From Rhizobium sp. Q54 (GTDB taxonomy: Bacteria > Pseudomonadota > Alphaproteobacteria > Rhizobiales > Aestuariivirgaceae): a DNA stretch of 33,489 bases. Each line of letters starts with the position of its first letter. Positions within the stretch are counted from its first letter, which is position 1. The DNA is taken from the NCBI GenBank assembly GCA_945889445.1, contig CAMDBX010000040.1, positions 1-33,489 of the forward strand, given 5' to 3'. A program made the position numbers and the translations under genes. Below are positions 7,063 through 16,285 of the stretch, piece by piece. The notes under the pieces are model-generated. The model was given only the letters and a program-made list of their open reading frames with translations. It was not told the origin of the DNA and searched no databases.

Positions 7063-8946
7063 TCAGGCCCGGGCGCGCTTCTTCGGGGCGGGCTTTGCGA
7101 TGACCTTGGGCTTGGCGTTTTCCGAGAACAGCTCGGCGAGCTTCTCGGTCATGGCACCGCCCAGCTCCTCGGCATCGACAATCGTCACGGCGCGCTTGTA
7201 GTAGCGCGTCACGTCATGGCCGATGCCGATGGCGATGAGTTCGACGGGCGAGCGCTGCTCGATGTCGTTGATGACCTGGCGCAGGTGCTTCTCGAGGTAG
7301 TTGCCGGAATTGACCGACAGGGTTGAATCGTCCACCGGCGCACCGTCTGAGATCACCATCAGGATGCGGCGCTGCTCGCGACGGGCGAGCAGGCGGTTGT
7401 GCGCCCAGATCAGTGCCTCGCCGTCGATATTCTCCTTCAGCAGCCCCTCGCGCATCATCAGCCCGAGGTTCTTTCGCGCCCGGCGCCACGGCGTGTCGGC
7501 GGACTTGTAGATGATGTGCCGGAGGTCGTTCAGGCGGCCCGGGTTGCCCGGCTTGTTGGATGCCAGCCACCTCTCGCGCGCCTGGCCGCCCTTCCACGCA
7601 CGCGTGGTGAAGCCGAGGATCTCCACCTTCACGCCGCAGCGCTCCAGCGTGCGGGCGAGAATGTCGGCGCAGGTGGCGGCCACGGTGATGGGGCGCCCGC
7701 GCATCGAACCCGAATTGTCGAGCAGCAGGCTCACCACCGTGTCGCGGAATTCGGTGTCTTGCTCTTCCTTGAAGGACAGCGGATGCATGGGGTCGATGAT
7801 GACGCGGGTGATCCGCGCGGCATCGAGCACGCCTTCCTCGAGGTCGAAGTCCCAGGAGCGGTTCTGCTGCGCCATGAGCTTGCGCTGCAGACGATTGGCA
7901 AGCCTGGCGACGACGCCCTGCAGGCTCGAGAGCTGCTTGTCGAGATAGTTGCGAAGCCGGTTCAGCTCCTCTGCATCGCACAGGTCCTCTGCCGAGATCA
8001 CCTCGTCGAACTGGTTGCTGAAGACCTTGTAGAAATCCTCGTTGGACAGCGACGAGAAGGGCAGTTGCGGCTTCCACGGCTCCTCGCCGTCCTGCTCTTC
8101 CTCGCCGTCCTGGTCCTCGCCCTGGTCCTCGACGTCCATCTGCTGGGCGTCCATTTCGGCGGCTTCGGATTCGCCCTCGGCGTCCTGCATCTCCTCCATC
8201 GACTGCTGGGAGCTTTCCTGCTCCTCGCTGTCGGGGGTCTCCTCGCGCTCGCCTGAATCCTCCTCGGGCTCGCTGTCGTCATTTTCATCGGACTGGTCGG
8301 GGTCCTCGCCCAGCTCTTCCGCCATGTCGAGGGCGGCGATGATGTCGCGCGACATGCGGGCAAAGGCCGCCTGGTCGTGGATGTTGTCCGTCAGGTGCGC
8401 AAGCTGGTCATGCGCCTTGTCCTCGATCCACGGCCGCCACAGATCCACCATGGCGTGGGCACCCTCGGGAGGCATCTCGCCCGTGAGCTTTTCGCGCACC
8501 AGAAGCGCCACGGCCTCGTCGAGCGGGGCATCCTTGCGGTCGGTGTAGCGGGCGACGTCCTTCTTGCGGTAGCGGTCGTCCAGCATCGCCGCGAGATTGG
8601 TCTTCATGCCTTGCATGGCATTGGCGCCAAGCGCCTCGATGCGGGCCTGTTCCACGGCTTCGAACACGGCGCGGGCGTTCTTGCCCTGCGGCTGGTAGCG
8701 GGCGTGGACCTTGTCGTTGTGGTTGGCAATCCTGAGCGCGAAGCTGTCAGACAGGCCGCGCACGATGGCGATGTCGGCGGGCTTCAGTTCATTGGCCACC
8801 TGCGGCAGCTTGGCGCGGTTGCCGGCCAGCGAAGGTGCTTCATTGCCGAAGGCCACGGAGAGTTCCGGGTCCTCGGCAATGGTCTTCATCGCGACGGTGA
8901 GGACGCGCTTGAACTCGTTCGAAGGTGTATCCTTCTCCTTCGCCAC
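7063..8946 (-). CDS. cobT: cobaltochelatase subunit CobT
   Basis: This 627-residue protein is the large AAA+-partner subunit of aerobic cobaltochelatase (CobNST), which inserts cobalt into hydrogenobyrinic diamide in B12 synthesis. The N-terminal half is helical. Residues about 215-290 are a very acidic Asp/Glu/Gln-rich linker. The C-terminal half is a von Willebrand A domain with the metal site D410-N-S-G-S-M-R-G, followed by TTRAWKGG and [14 protein letters not shown]. Length and layout equal known CobT. cobS lies 10 bases upstream in the same direction, so the two are co-transcribed. CobN, which binds the tetrapyrrole, is not in the window. The C-terminus ends in a short lysine/arginine-rich tail. 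Confidence 0.97.
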   Translation of the reverse strand: MAKEKDTPSNEFKRVLTVAMKTIAEDPELSVAFGNEAPSLAGNRAKLPQVANELKPADIAIVRGLSDSFALRIANHNDKVHARYQPQGKNARAVFEAVEQARIEALGANAMQGMKTNLAAMLDDRYRKKDVARYTDRKDAPLDEAVALLVREKLTGEMPPEGAHAMVDLWRPWIEDKAHDQLAHLTDNIHDQAAFARMSRDIIAALDMAEELGEDPDQSDENDDSEPEEDSGEREETPDSEEQESSQQSMEEMQDAEGESEAAEMDAQQMDVEDQGEDQDGEEEQDGEEPWKPQLPFSSLSNEDFYKVFSNQFDEVISAEDLCDAEELNRLRNYLDKQLSSLQGVVARLANRLQRKLMAQQNRSWDFDLEEGVLDAARITRVIIDPMHPLSFKEEQDTEFRDTVVSLLLDNSGSMRGRPITVAATCADILARTLERCGVKVEILGFTTRAWKGGQARERWLASNKPGNPGRLNDLRHIIYKSADTPWRRARKNLGLMMREGLLKENIDGEALIWAHNRLLARREQRRILMVISDGAPVDDSTLSVNSGNYLEKHLRQVINDIEQRSPVELIAIGIGHDVTRYYKRAVTIVDAEELGGAMTEKLAELFSENAKPKVIAKPAPKKRARA

Positions 8947-8956
8947 CTTACATCAC

Positions 8957-9946
8957 TCAGGCGATGGTGATGTGGGCGGAGGACTCCGGCAACTCCTCGC
9001 CGAAGCAGCGCTGGTAGAATTCGGCCACCACGCTGCGCTCCAGCTCGTCGCACTTGTTGAGGAAGGTAACCCGGAAGGCAAAGCCCACGTCACCGAAGAT
9101 CTCGGCGTTCTGCGCCCAGGTGATGACGGTGCGGGGGCTCATAACGGTGGAAAGGTCGCCCTGCATGAACGCATTGCGGGTGAGATCGGCCACGCGCACC
9201 ATGTTGGAGATGGTCTTGCGGCCCTTCTCGGTGTCGAAGTGCTTCGACTTGGCAGTGACGATGCCCACTTCCTGGGCGTGCGGCAGGTAATTGAGTGCGG
9301 TAATGATCGACCAGCGGTCCATCTGCGCCTGGTTGATCTGCTGCGTGCCGTGATACAGGCCGGTGGTGTCGCCGAGGCCGATGGTGTTGGCCGTGGCAAA
9401 CAGACGGAAGGCGGCGTGCGGGCGGATAACGCGCGATTGATCAAGCAGCGTGAGCTTGCCCGAGCTTTCGAGAATGCGCTGGATCACGAACATCACGTCC
9501 GGGCGGCCGGCGTCATATTCGTCGAAAACCAGGGCCACGTTGTGCTGGTAGGCCCAGGGCAGGATGCCCTCGCGGAATTCAGTGACCTGCTTGCCCTCCT
9601 GCAGCACGATCGCATCCTTGCCGATGAGGTCGATGCGCGAGATGTGGCTGTCGAGGTTGATGCGGATGCAGGGCCAGTTCAGGCGGGCGGCAACCTGCTC
9701 GATGTGGGTCGACTTGCCGGTGCCGTGATAGCCCGTCACCATGACGCGACGGTTGAAGGCAAAGCCCGCGAGAATGGCGAGCGTTGTCTCGCGATTGAAG
9801 AGATAGTCCGGATCGAGGTCCGGAACATGCTCCGAGGTCTTGGAATAGGCGGGAACTTCCATGTTGGAGTCGAAGTCGAAGAGCTGCTTCACCGACGCCT
9901 TGGTGTCGGGCATGCCATTCGCCTCTGCAGTGGCCTTCGCATTCAT
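8957..9946 (-). CDS. cobS: cobaltochelatase subunit CobS (AAA+ ATPase)
   Basis: The 329-residue product is the ATPase subunit of cobaltochelatase. Walker A is GYHGTGKST (72-80), Walker B lies in [15 protein letters not shown] (about 134-148), and [11 protein letters not shown] carries sensor 1. CobS forms hexameric rings with CobT and drives cobalt insertion by CobN. It has the usual length (about 330). The start at 9946 gives the conserved N-terminal region with [15 protein letters not shown]. It is followed by cobT after 10 bases and preceded by the J-domain gene 80 bases upstream in the same direction, so the three may share a transcript. Confidence 0.97.
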   Translation of the reverse strand: MNAKATAEANGMPDTKASVKQLFDFDSNMEVPAYSKTSEHVPDLDPDYLFNRETTLAILAGFAFNRRVMVTGYHGTGKSTHIEQVAARLNWPCIRINLDSHISRIDLIGKDAIVLQEGKQVTEFREGILPWAYQHNVALVFDEYDAGRPDVMFVIQRILESSGKLTLLDQSRVIRPHAAFRLFATANTIGLGDTTGLYHGTQQINQAQMDRWSIITALNYLPHAQEVGIVTAKSKHFDTEKGRKTISNMVRVADLTRNAFMQGDLSTVMSPRTVITWAQNAEIFGDVGFAFRVTFLNKCDELERSVVAEFYQRCFGEELPESSAHITIA

Positions 9947-10026
9947 GTCAGGGGATCTTCATGTTCCGGGGTTACGCGGGCGGGGTTTTAGACGGTCGGG
10001 CCCTGCCGGGCAAGGCTTAGCGCCGC

Positions 10027-10632
10027 TTAGCAGAACCCACTTGAACGCAGGTGATCATAGGCCTGGATCACCGCTTTCAGCGTATCTTCATTGGCCCGGC
10101 TGCCATTGTTGGCGTCTGGGTGAAGCCGCTTCACCAGGGTCTTGTACTGGCTCTTCACCTGATCGGGCGTGGCCGTGTCGTCCAGACCCAGCGTTTGCAG
10201 GGCTTTGAGCTCGGTTGAGCGCAGTGCGCGGCCAGAGGGGTGGCGGCCCGGCGCCTTGGCCGCCCTGGCAGCGAGGCCGAAGGGGTCGTCGCGCAGCTGG
10301 GCACCCCGGCGGCGCACATTGGACGCATTTGGCGTTGCATTCTGGCCCAGTTTCCAGGTCGGACGGTCGCCGAGGCGGGAGTTCTTCTGGTACTCCTGAA
10401 CGTCGTCGTCCTTCATGCCGGAGAAGTAGTTGTAGGACTTGTTGTACTCCTGCACATGCGCGGTGCAGTAATTGTAGAACTTGCCTTCGTGGCCGCGGCC
10501 CATGGGCGCCTTGTGCGGACCCGGCCGCGGGCAATCCGGCCAGTCGCACTGGGGCACAGCCTCTGCCGCCTTCTTCTTGTCAGTTGAAGGCTTCACGCGG
10601 ATCTTGTCGAAGTATTTTGAATCGAGCTTCAT
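10027..10632 (-). CDS. J-domain protein with C-terminal J domain and a possible N-terminal zinc site
   Basis: A 201-residue protein. The J domain is at the C-terminus (about 140-201): LGLDDTATPDQVKSQYKTL, then the essential HPD at 171-173, and AVIQAYDHLRSSGFC. J domains stimulate Hsp70 (DnaK) ATPase. The N-terminal part is unlike DnaJ: CDWPDC (Cys29, Cys34), His40, and YCTAH (Cys56, His59) are spaced like a small zinc-binding unit, followed by FSGMKDDDVQEYQ. No Gly/Phe region or DnaJ zinc ribbon is present. It is next to cobS and divergent from bolA, an order I know from other alphaproteobacteria. The client is unknown; a role with the cobaltochelatase is only suggested by position. Confidence 0.88.
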   Translation of the reverse strand: MKLDSKYFDKIRVKPSTDKKKAAEAVPQCDWPDCPRPGPHKAPMGRGHEGKFYNYCTAHVQEYNKSYNYFSGMKDDDVQEYQKNSRLGDRPTWKLGQNATPNASNVRRRGAQLRDDPFGLAARAAKAPGRHPSGRALRSTELKALQTLGLDDTATPDQVKSQYKTLVKRLHPDANNGSRANEDTLKAVIQAYDHLRSSGFC

Positions 10633-10694
10633 CGCTGGTGATTATGGTGATAGAGGCGGGGCCAAGCAAGCTTTGCCTGCCAAAGAGAGACAGA

Positions 10695-10976
10695 ATGACA
10701 CCTGAATCCCATCTTGGCCCTGTCGGCCAAAGAATCACCATGAAGCTCACGCAGGGTTTCGCGCCGGCGGCATTACAGGTGATCGACGAATCCCACCATC
10801 ACGCCGGCCATTCCGGCTCCAGATCTGACGGCGAGAGCCATTTCCGCGTGGTCATCGTGGCGGAGGCCTTCCGGGGGAAATCACGCGTCGAGCAGCATCG
10901 CATGGTGAATACGGTGCTTGCCGAGGAATTGAAGGAGCGCTTACACGCGCTGGCTATCCAGGCGTCTGCGCCCTAG
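10695..10976 (+). CDS. bolA: BolA-family protein
   Basis: A 93-residue BolA-like protein with the class II KH-like fold: LQVIDESHHHAGH, ESHFRVVIVAEAF, then RVEQHRMVNTVLAEEL and a C-terminal IQASAP end. BolA proteins pair with monothiol glutaredoxins to bind a 2Fe-2S cluster and also act in stress and envelope responses. The conserved His in the HFRVVIV region and at RMV are in place. The start at 10695 follows AGAGAG and gives the family's usual N-terminus (an extension upstream is open but is not BolA-like). It is divergent from the J-domain gene, 62 bases apart, and converges on the CorC-type gene. Confidence 0.92.
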   Translation: MTPESHLGPVGQRITMKLTQGFAPAALQVIDESHHHAGHSGSRSDGESHFRVVIVAEAFRGKSRVEQHRMVNTVLAEELKERLHALAIQASAP

Positions 10977-11033
10977 GAGCCCTCATCCGCCCTGCCGAGC
11001 ACCTTTTCACATCCTGCGTACGAGAGAAGGAAG

Positions 11034-12320
11034 CTAGGCAGAGCTGTCCGCTTCTCCCTCGCGCTTCACAGGTGACATGCGCAGCGCTGTTATCTGATGC
11101 CGGCGCTTCTTGAGGATTTCGAAGCGGAAGCCATGGAAGACGAAGGCCTGGCCTACGGCCGGAATCATGCGCGCCTCGTGGATGACGAGTCCGGCGATGG
11201 TGTTGGCCTCGTCATCGGGCAGCGTCCAGTCGAAGGCACGGTTGAGGTCGCGGATGGCTACTGAACCATCGACCAGGTAAGAGCCGTCGGGCTTGGGCCG
11301 GACGCCGGCCGCCACTGCATCGTGCTCGTCCTGGATGTCGCCGACGATCTCCTCGATGATGTCCTCGAGCGTCACGAGGCCTTGAACTTCGCCGTACTCG
11401 TCGACAACGATGGCGAAGTGGCTCTTGCGCTTGAGGAAAGCGTTGAGCTGGTCCGGAATGGCGCGCGTGTCCGGCACGAACCACGGCGGCAGCAATATAT
11501 CCTCGATGTCGACCTTCGTCGCATCGCCATTGTGCTTCTGAAGTGCCGCGAAAAGGTTCTTGGCGTGCAGAATGCCAATGATGTTGTCAGGCGTGTCCTT
11601 CCACACCGGGATCCGCGTGTGGCCGCTCTTCAGAACGGCGTTGACGATATCCTTCGGGTCTTCCTCGATGTCGAGCATGGTCATCTTGGTGCGGTGAACC
11701 ATGATGTCGGAGACCTCGAGGTCCTGCATGGCGAGGATGCCTGACAGCATGTCGCGGTCGTTCTTCACCACCGTGCCGTCCTTGGCGTGAAGGTCGATGG
11801 CCTCGCGCAGTTCCTCGTGCATGGTGTGGGTCTCGTCCACGCCGTTGCTGCCGGTGAGGGTGAGAAGGCCGCGCGCCACCGCGTCCAGGGCGATTGCAGG
11901 TGGACCCAGCACCGCCACCAGCGCCCGCGCGGGCCCCGAGAACATCACGGCCACGCCATCGGCGCGTCGCGCCGCATAGGCATCGGGCAGCACGAGGCCG
12001 AAGAGGGCGAAAACTGCAATCAGCGCCAGTGCAACGAGGCCTGCCTGCAACGGTGGCAGATGATGGAACAGCAGGAAGGTGGCAAGACCACCTGCCACGC
12101 CCGCTGCCAGCAGCTTGGCGAGCGCCAGCGCACCCATGGTGCGATCTTCGTCGGCCAGCAGCCGCAATGCGCTTCCTGCGCCATGGATGCCGCGCTTCTG
12201 TAACTCGCCCAGCCGCGTGCGCGAGGCGTTCCACAGGCTGGCGCGCACTGCGGCCGCGATTGCGGAGAGGATGAGCAGGGCGACGAGTGCGCCGCCGATC
12301 AGTCCGGAGGCGGAACTCAT
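11034..12320 (-). CDS. CorC/HlyC-family membrane protein with CNNM (DUF21) and CBS domains
   Basis: A 428-residue protein. The N-terminal third (about 7-155) is a DUF21/CNNM-type membrane domain with three to four hydrophobic segments. A CBS pair follows (about 200-325: VSDIMVHRTKMTMLDIEE, then SHFAIVVDEYGEVQGLVTLEDIIEEIVGDI). The C-terminal CorC/HlyC domain (about 340-415) has VDGSVAIRDLNRAF. Relatives transport or sense magnesium and other divalent cations, and older annotations call them hemolysins. The ATG shares four bases with the aroB stop (ATGA), so it is the last gene of an aroK-aroB-corC-like operon with translational coupling. Transport substrate is not evident. Confidence 0.93.
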   Translation of the reverse strand: MSSASGLIGGALVALLILSAIAAAVRASLWNASRTRLGELQKRGIHGAGSALRLLADEDRTMGALALAKLLAAGVAGGLATFLLFHHLPPLQAGLVALALIAVFALFGLVLPDAYAARRADGVAVMFSGPARALVAVLGPPAIALDAVARGLLTLTGSNGVDETHTMHEELREAIDLHAKDGTVVKNDRDMLSGILAMQDLEVSDIMVHRTKMTMLDIEEDPKDIVNAVLKSGHTRIPVWKDTPDNIIGILHAKNLFAALQKHNGDATKVDIEDILLPPWFVPDTRAIPDQLNAFLKRKSHFAIVVDEYGEVQGLVTLEDIIEEIVGDIQDEHDAVAAGVRPKPDGSYLVDGSVAIRDLNRAFDWTLPDDEANTIAGLVIHEARMIPAVGQAFVFHGFRFEILKKRRHQITALRMSPVKREGEADSSA

Positions 12321-13453
12321 CGCTGCCGGAGGTCCTCCGTGAGGAAGTCGAGCACGTCGTGCTCGGGCACGTCCCTTGCGATGAAGGCCTCGCCGATGCC
12401 GCGCGCAAGGATGAAGGTGAGCCTGCCGCCTTGGGCCTTCTTGTCTTGCCGCATGATCTCGAGAAGCGTTGCGGGCGGCGGAAGTTCCCCCTGGATCTGC
12501 GAGGCGTGGATGGGCAGTCCTACGCTCTTCAGGTGCTTGGCCACGCGCTCCGCCGTGCCGGGCGCGCAGAGGTGCTGGCGCTCGGAGAAGCGGAAGGCCT
12601 GCACCATGCCGATCGACACCCCTTCGCCATGCAGCAGGCGCTGCGAATAGCCGGTGGCGGATTCCAGTGCATGGCCGAAGGTGTGTCCGAGATTGAGGAG
12701 TGCGCGCACGCCGGTCTCGTGCTCATCCTCGGCGACGATCTGGGCCTTGGCCTCGCAGGACTTGCGGATCGCATGAATGCGCTCCTGTGAATCGCCGCGC
12801 ATGATTGCGGGAGCAGACCCTTCAAGCCAATCGAAGAAGCCCGCATCGCCGAGCAGTCCGTATTTTGCGACTTCGGCATATCCCGCCGCAAGCTCGCGCT
12901 TCGGCAACGTGTCGAGCAGCGCAATGTCGGTGATGACGGCGAGCGGCTGGTGGAAGGCGCCGATCAGGTTCTTGCCATGGGCCGAATTGATGCCGGTCTT
13001 GCCGCCTACCGATGAGTCCACTTGCGACAGGAGCGTCGTCGGGATCTGGATGAAATCCACGCCGCGCCTGAGGATCGCCGCGGCGAAGCCCGCAAGGTCG
13101 CCGATCACGCCGCCGCCGAAGGCGATGATGCGGTCGCGGCGCTCGATGCCGGCGCCCAGCAGCTTGTCGCAGAGTTCGGCCAGGTGCTGGTAGCTCTTGG
13201 TCTTCTCGCCCGGCGGCATGACGATGGCGGTGGATCGGATGCCCTTTGCGGCGAGCGCGCGCTCCAGCGTGGCGAGGTGGGCCGCGGCCACGTTCTCGTC
13301 CGTCACGATAGCGGTCAGCGGGCGCTTCAGGAAGGGCGCCACAACCTCGCCCGCCTTGGCCAGCAGGCCTTCACCGATGTGGATGTCATAGCTGCGCTCA
13401 CCCAGCGACACGGGCACGGTTTCGCGGCGTTCAGCGGCGTTCAGGTCACTCAT
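12317..13453 (-). CDS. aroB: 3-dehydroquinate synthase
   Basis: The 378-residue enzyme converts DAHP to 3-dehydroquinate, step two of the shikimate pathway, using NAD and a divalent metal. Family signatures are GGGVIGDLAGFAAAI, the SxxGGKTG block (DSSVGGKTGINSAHGKNLIG), and HTFGHALE with its metal-binding histidines. The start is placed at 13453 because it follows an AAGAAG-rich site and yields the usual N-terminus; a longer frame upstream runs through the end of aroK. The gene overlaps aroK by 8 bases and the downstream membrane-protein gene by 4, so all three are translated as a coupled unit. Confidence 0.97.
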   Translation of the reverse strand: MSDLNAAERRETVPVSLGERSYDIHIGEGLLAKAGEVVAPFLKRPLTAIVTDENVAAAHLATLERALAAKGIRSTAIVMPPGEKTKSYQHLAELCDKLLGAGIERRDRIIAFGGGVIGDLAGFAAAILRRGVDFIQIPTTLLSQVDSSVGGKTGINSAHGKNLIGAFHQPLAVITDIALLDTLPKRELAAGYAEVAKYGLLGDAGFFDWLEGSAPAIMRGDSQERIHAIRKSCEAKAQIVAEDEHETGVRALLNLGHTFGHALESATGYSQRLLHGEGVSIGMVQAFRFSERQHLCAPGTAERVAKHLKSVGLPIHASQIQGELPPPATLLEIMRQDKKAQGGRLTFILARGIGEAFIARDVPEHDVLDFLTEDLRQR

Positions 13454-14039
13454 CTTGCGTCTTCTTCTTGTCCCAGCCGTCCCACTGCGCGAGGGCACGG
13501 ATCACGTCATTCACCATCTGGCCGTGCTGCACGTCGCGGCTTTCGACGGTCACGTCGGCCAGTGCATAGACCGGGTAGCGCGCGTCGATCAGCCCGCGCA
13601 TAACCGCCTCGGGGTCAGGGTTCTGCAGCAGCGGCCGGTCGTGCCGCTTCATCACCCGCTTCATCAGAATGGGCAGCGCCGCCCTGAGCCATACTGAAAT
13701 GCCGCTCTCCTGAATGCGTTGGCGGGTCTCGTCGTTCATGTAGGCGCCGCCGCCGGTGGCCAGCACCTGGGCGCCGTTGCCGATGAGCCGCTGGATGACG
13801 CGGCGTTCGCCCTCACGGAAATAGGGCTCGCCATGGTCGGTGAAGATTTCCTTGATGGACTTGCCGGCCGCTGCCTCGATTTCATGGTCGGCATCGATGA
13901 AGGGAATGGCGAGTTTATCGGCCAGGCGGCGGCCCACACTCGTCTTGCCGGCACCCATGAGACCGACCAGCACGATGGGGCGCTGCCCCAGCCGCTGCCG
14001 GACCATTTCGGCCTCTTTTGCAATAGAACGGCGCGCCAT
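13446..14039 (-). CDS. aroK: shikimate kinase
   Basis: The 197-residue kinase phosphorylates shikimate at O3. Walker A is GLMGAGKT (26-33), the substrate-binding aspartate lies in FIDADHEIE (47-55), FREGERRVIQRL holds the binding arginine, GGGAYM the glycine-rich loop, and RHDRPLL the lid. The N-terminus is about 20 residues longer than in E. coli AroK, as usual for this group. It starts at 14039 with GAGGA upstream. An ATG four bases earlier is in another frame. It heads the operon with aroB and the CorC-type gene. Confidence 0.97.
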   Translation of the reverse strand: MARRSIAKEAEMVRQRLGQRPIVLVGLMGAGKTSVGRRLADKLAIPFIDADHEIEAAAGKSIKEIFTDHGEPYFREGERRVIQRLIGNGAQVLATGGGAYMNDETRQRIQESGISVWLRAALPILMKRVMKRHDRPLLQNPDPEAVMRGLIDARYPVYALADVTVESRDVQHGQMVNDVIRALAQWDGWDKKKTQDE

Positions 14040-14148
14040 CCATCTTCCTCAACTTGCGCCCGGTTCTACCGTGCATGACAATCGACCGCAAAGCCTTTCC
14101 GAAGCAGGACTTACCCGCTACACTCGCCTTTGCTTCTGGTGGTGGTGA

Positions 14149-14292
14149 ATGCCTGATACGGTCAAGTTCGTGCTGGTGCTGGCGTTTCTCGGTGGTGCGA
14201 TCTATGGCAGCGCCTGGGCGCTTTCGCACTTCCCGCCGGAGCAGACGGAAATCGTCAAGCCGCTGCCGAGCGAGAAGCTGCGTGCCAAATAG
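14149..14292 (+). CDS. small single-pass membrane protein (47 aa)
   Basis: A 47-residue frame, too short for routine calling, beginning MPDTVKFVLVLAFLGGAIYG and ending KPLPSEKLRAK. Residues about 5-25 form one hydrophobic helix, followed by a short polar tail with FPPEQTEIVKPLP. A GGTGGTG site precedes the ATG. The stop codon overlaps the xerD start region by 11 bases, which supports translation, since xerD would then be coupled to it. It lies divergent from aroK. I do not recognise a named family; function unknown. Confidence 0.72.
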   Translation: MPDTVKFVLVLAFLGGAIYGSAWALSHFPPEQTEIVKPLPSEKLRAK

Positions 14293-15202
14293 TGTCTCCC
14301 AGCGCCTGATCGATCGCTTCCTCGAGATGATGGCAGCCGAGCGCGGCGCGTCGCAGAATACGTTGGCCGCCTACCGCCGCGACCTTGAAGCCTATGCCGA
14401 AGGCCTCACCGACCTGAAGGGGGCAGGGCCCGATGACATTCGCCGGCATCTGGAGGCGCTGGAGGCCCAGAGCATGGCCCGCTCCTCGGCGGCCCGCAAG
14501 CTTTCGGCGATCCGCCAGTTCCACCGCTTCCTGCATGGCGACGGGCTGGCCATGGACAACCCTGCCACCGCCATCGACAGCCCGCGCGCCGCACGACCGC
14601 TGCCCAAGATGATCTCGCAGCAGGATGTGAACGCGCTGGCGGAGACCGCCCGGTCGCGGGTGAAGGCGGCGGAGGGCAAGCAGCAGCTCAAGGCGCTGCG
14701 ACTGCTCAGCCTCATCGAGCTCCTCTATGCGACGGGTCTTCGGGTCTCCGAACTCGTCGGCCTCACCGCCCAGGCGGCTGGCGCCGAGCGCGACTTCATT
14801 CTGGTCAAGGGCAAGGGTGGCCGCGAACGGCTGGTGCCGGTCTCGGCCACGGCGCGGGCGGCACTTGCCGACTATCTTGCCGTCCTGCGGAAATCGGGGC
14901 TGGCGGGATCCAAGTGGCTGTTTCCGTCCTCCGGGGCGGCCGGGCACCTGACGCGCCAGCATTTTGCCATCGAACTCAAGGCGCTGGGCCGGGAGGCGGG
15001 GCTCGATGCCGCGAAGCTTTCGCCCCACGTGCTGCGCCATGGCTTCGCCAGCCACCTGCTGGAGGGCGGCGCCGACCTTCGCGCAGTTCAGCAAATGCTT
15101 GGACATGCAGACATTTCCACCACCCAGATCTATACGCATGTGCAGGCCGAGCGGCTGCGGGAGGTGGTGGAATCCCACCACCCCCTTGCCAAGAAAAGTT
15201 GA
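14282..15202 (+). CDS. xerD: tyrosine recombinase XerD
   Basis: The 306-residue site-specific recombinase acts with XerC at dif to resolve chromosome dimers. The N-terminal SAM-like core-binding domain covers about residues 1-95. The catalytic residues are Arg154 (TGLRVSEL), Lys178 (KGKGGRER), His249 and Arg252 (HVLRHGF), His275 (LGHADIST) and Tyr284 (YTHV), so it is intact. The start is a GTG at 14282, inside the end of the 47-codon membrane-protein gene; a much longer frame upstream exists but codes for no recombinase sequence. XerD rather than XerC is chosen from the length, overall sequence and place next to aroK and accA; the distinction is moderately sure. Confidence 0.93.
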   Translation: MPNSVSQRLIDRFLEMMAAERGASQNTLAAYRRDLEAYAEGLTDLKGAGPDDIRRHLEALEAQSMARSSAARKLSAIRQFHRFLHGDGLAMDNPATAIDSPRAARPLPKMISQQDVNALAETARSRVKAAEGKQQLKALRLLSLIELLYATGLRVSELVGLTAQAAGAERDFILVKGKGGRERLVPVSATARAALADYLAVLRKSGLAGSKWLFPSSGAAGHLTRQHFAIELKALGREAGLDAAKLSPHVLRHGFASHLLEGGADLRAVQQMLGHADISTTQIYTHVQAERLREVVESHHPLAKKS

Positions 15203-15258
15203 CTTCCTGACGCCACGCGGCCAGTTTCCGCGCCAACCTGACCCCGTTTCGAGGCCCA

Positions 15259-16212
15259 ATGCCCACCTATCTCGATTTCGAAGCCCCGCTCGCTGAACTG
15301 GAAGGCAAGATCGCGGAACTCCGCGCGCTTCCCACCGGCGACAAGACCGTGTCGATTTCCGACGAGGTGAAGGGGCTGGAGAAGAAGGCGGCGAAGCAGC
15401 TGACCGATCTTTATGCCAATCTCGAGCCGTGGCAGAAGGCGCAGGTGGCCCGCCACCCGGAGCGCCCGCACGCCGTTGACTACATCGGCCAGCTCATCAC
15501 CGAGTTCACCCCCATGGCGGGTGACCGCAAATTTGCGGAGGACTTTGCCGTGGTTGGTGGTTTGGGCCGCTTCCAGGGCGAGGCCGTGATGGTGCTGGGC
15601 CAGGAAAAGGGCAATGACACCGCGTCCCGCCTCAAGCGCAACTTCGGCATGGCGCGCCCCGAGGGCTATCGCAAGGCCGTGCGACTGATGGAAATGGCCG
15701 ACCGCTTCGGCCTTCCGGTCATCTCCTTCGTCGACACGGCGGGCGCCTATCCCGGCATCGACGCCGAGGAGCGCGGCCAGGCGGAAGCCATAGCGCGCTC
15801 CACCGACTGCTGCCTGTCGCTTGGCGTTCCCACCGTCTCGGTGGTGATCGGCGAGGGTGGCTCGGGCGGCGCCATCGCCATTGCCACGGCCAATGTGGTG
15901 ATGATGCTCGAGCACGCCATCTACAGCGTCATTTCGCCAGAGGGGGCAGCGTCCATCCTGTGGCGCGATGCCGCGCGCGCCAAGGATGCGGCGGCCGCCA
16001 TGAAGATCACAGCCCAGGACCTGAAGAGACTGGGCGTGGTGGACGAGATCATCCCCGAGCCAAAGGGCGGCGCCCACCGCGCCGCGAAGGACGCGATCTC
16101 CGCCACGGGCGAGGCCATCGGCCGGGCGTTGAAGAGCCTGACCGGCGTTTCGCCGGACGTGCTGCGCACCCAGCGGCGCGAAAAGTTCCTGGGGATAGGT
16201 CGCAACCTCTAG
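15259..16212 (+). CDS. accA: acetyl-CoA carboxylase carboxyltransferase subunit alpha
   Basis: The 317-residue protein is the alpha half of the carboxyltransferase that moves CO2 from biotin to acetyl-CoA, the first step of fatty-acid synthesis. It has the helical N-terminus ([15 protein letters not shown]), the crotonase-like core with [34 protein letters not shown], and the oxyanion-forming [11 protein letters not shown], plus [15 protein letters not shown]. Length is normal. It lies 56 bases after xerD in the same direction and is the last clear core gene before the accessory zone. The AccD partner is not in the window. Confidence 0.98.
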   Translation: MPTYLDFEAPLAELEGKIAELRALPTGDKTVSISDEVKGLEKKAAKQLTDLYANLEPWQKAQVARHPERPHAVDYIGQLITEFTPMAGDRKFAEDFAVVGGLGRFQGEAVMVLGQEKGNDTASRLKRNFGMARPEGYRKAVRLMEMADRFGLPVISFVDTAGAYPGIDAEERGQAEAIARSTDCCLSLGVPTVSVVIGEGGSGGAIAIATANVVMMLEHAIYSVISPEGAASILWRDAARAKDAAAAMKITAQDLKRLGVVDEIIPEPKGGAHRAAKDAISATGEAIGRALKSLTGVSPDVLRTQRREKFLGIGRNL

Positions 16213-16285
16213 CCGCTTGAGGCCCGCCCGCTTCCTGCCGCAAATCATCCCCACATAGGGTGATGACCAACGAGTTGGGACGGAC

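Noticed and set aside
8040-8300. Low-complexity repeat array inside cobT
   Set aside because: It is the acidic Asp/Glu/Gln linker known from CobT proteins, not a DNA repeat or an insertion.
8711-9991. 426-codon frame antisense to cobS and the start of cobT
   Set aside because: It covers two well-supported genes on the other strand and its sequence shows only the usual antisense composition.
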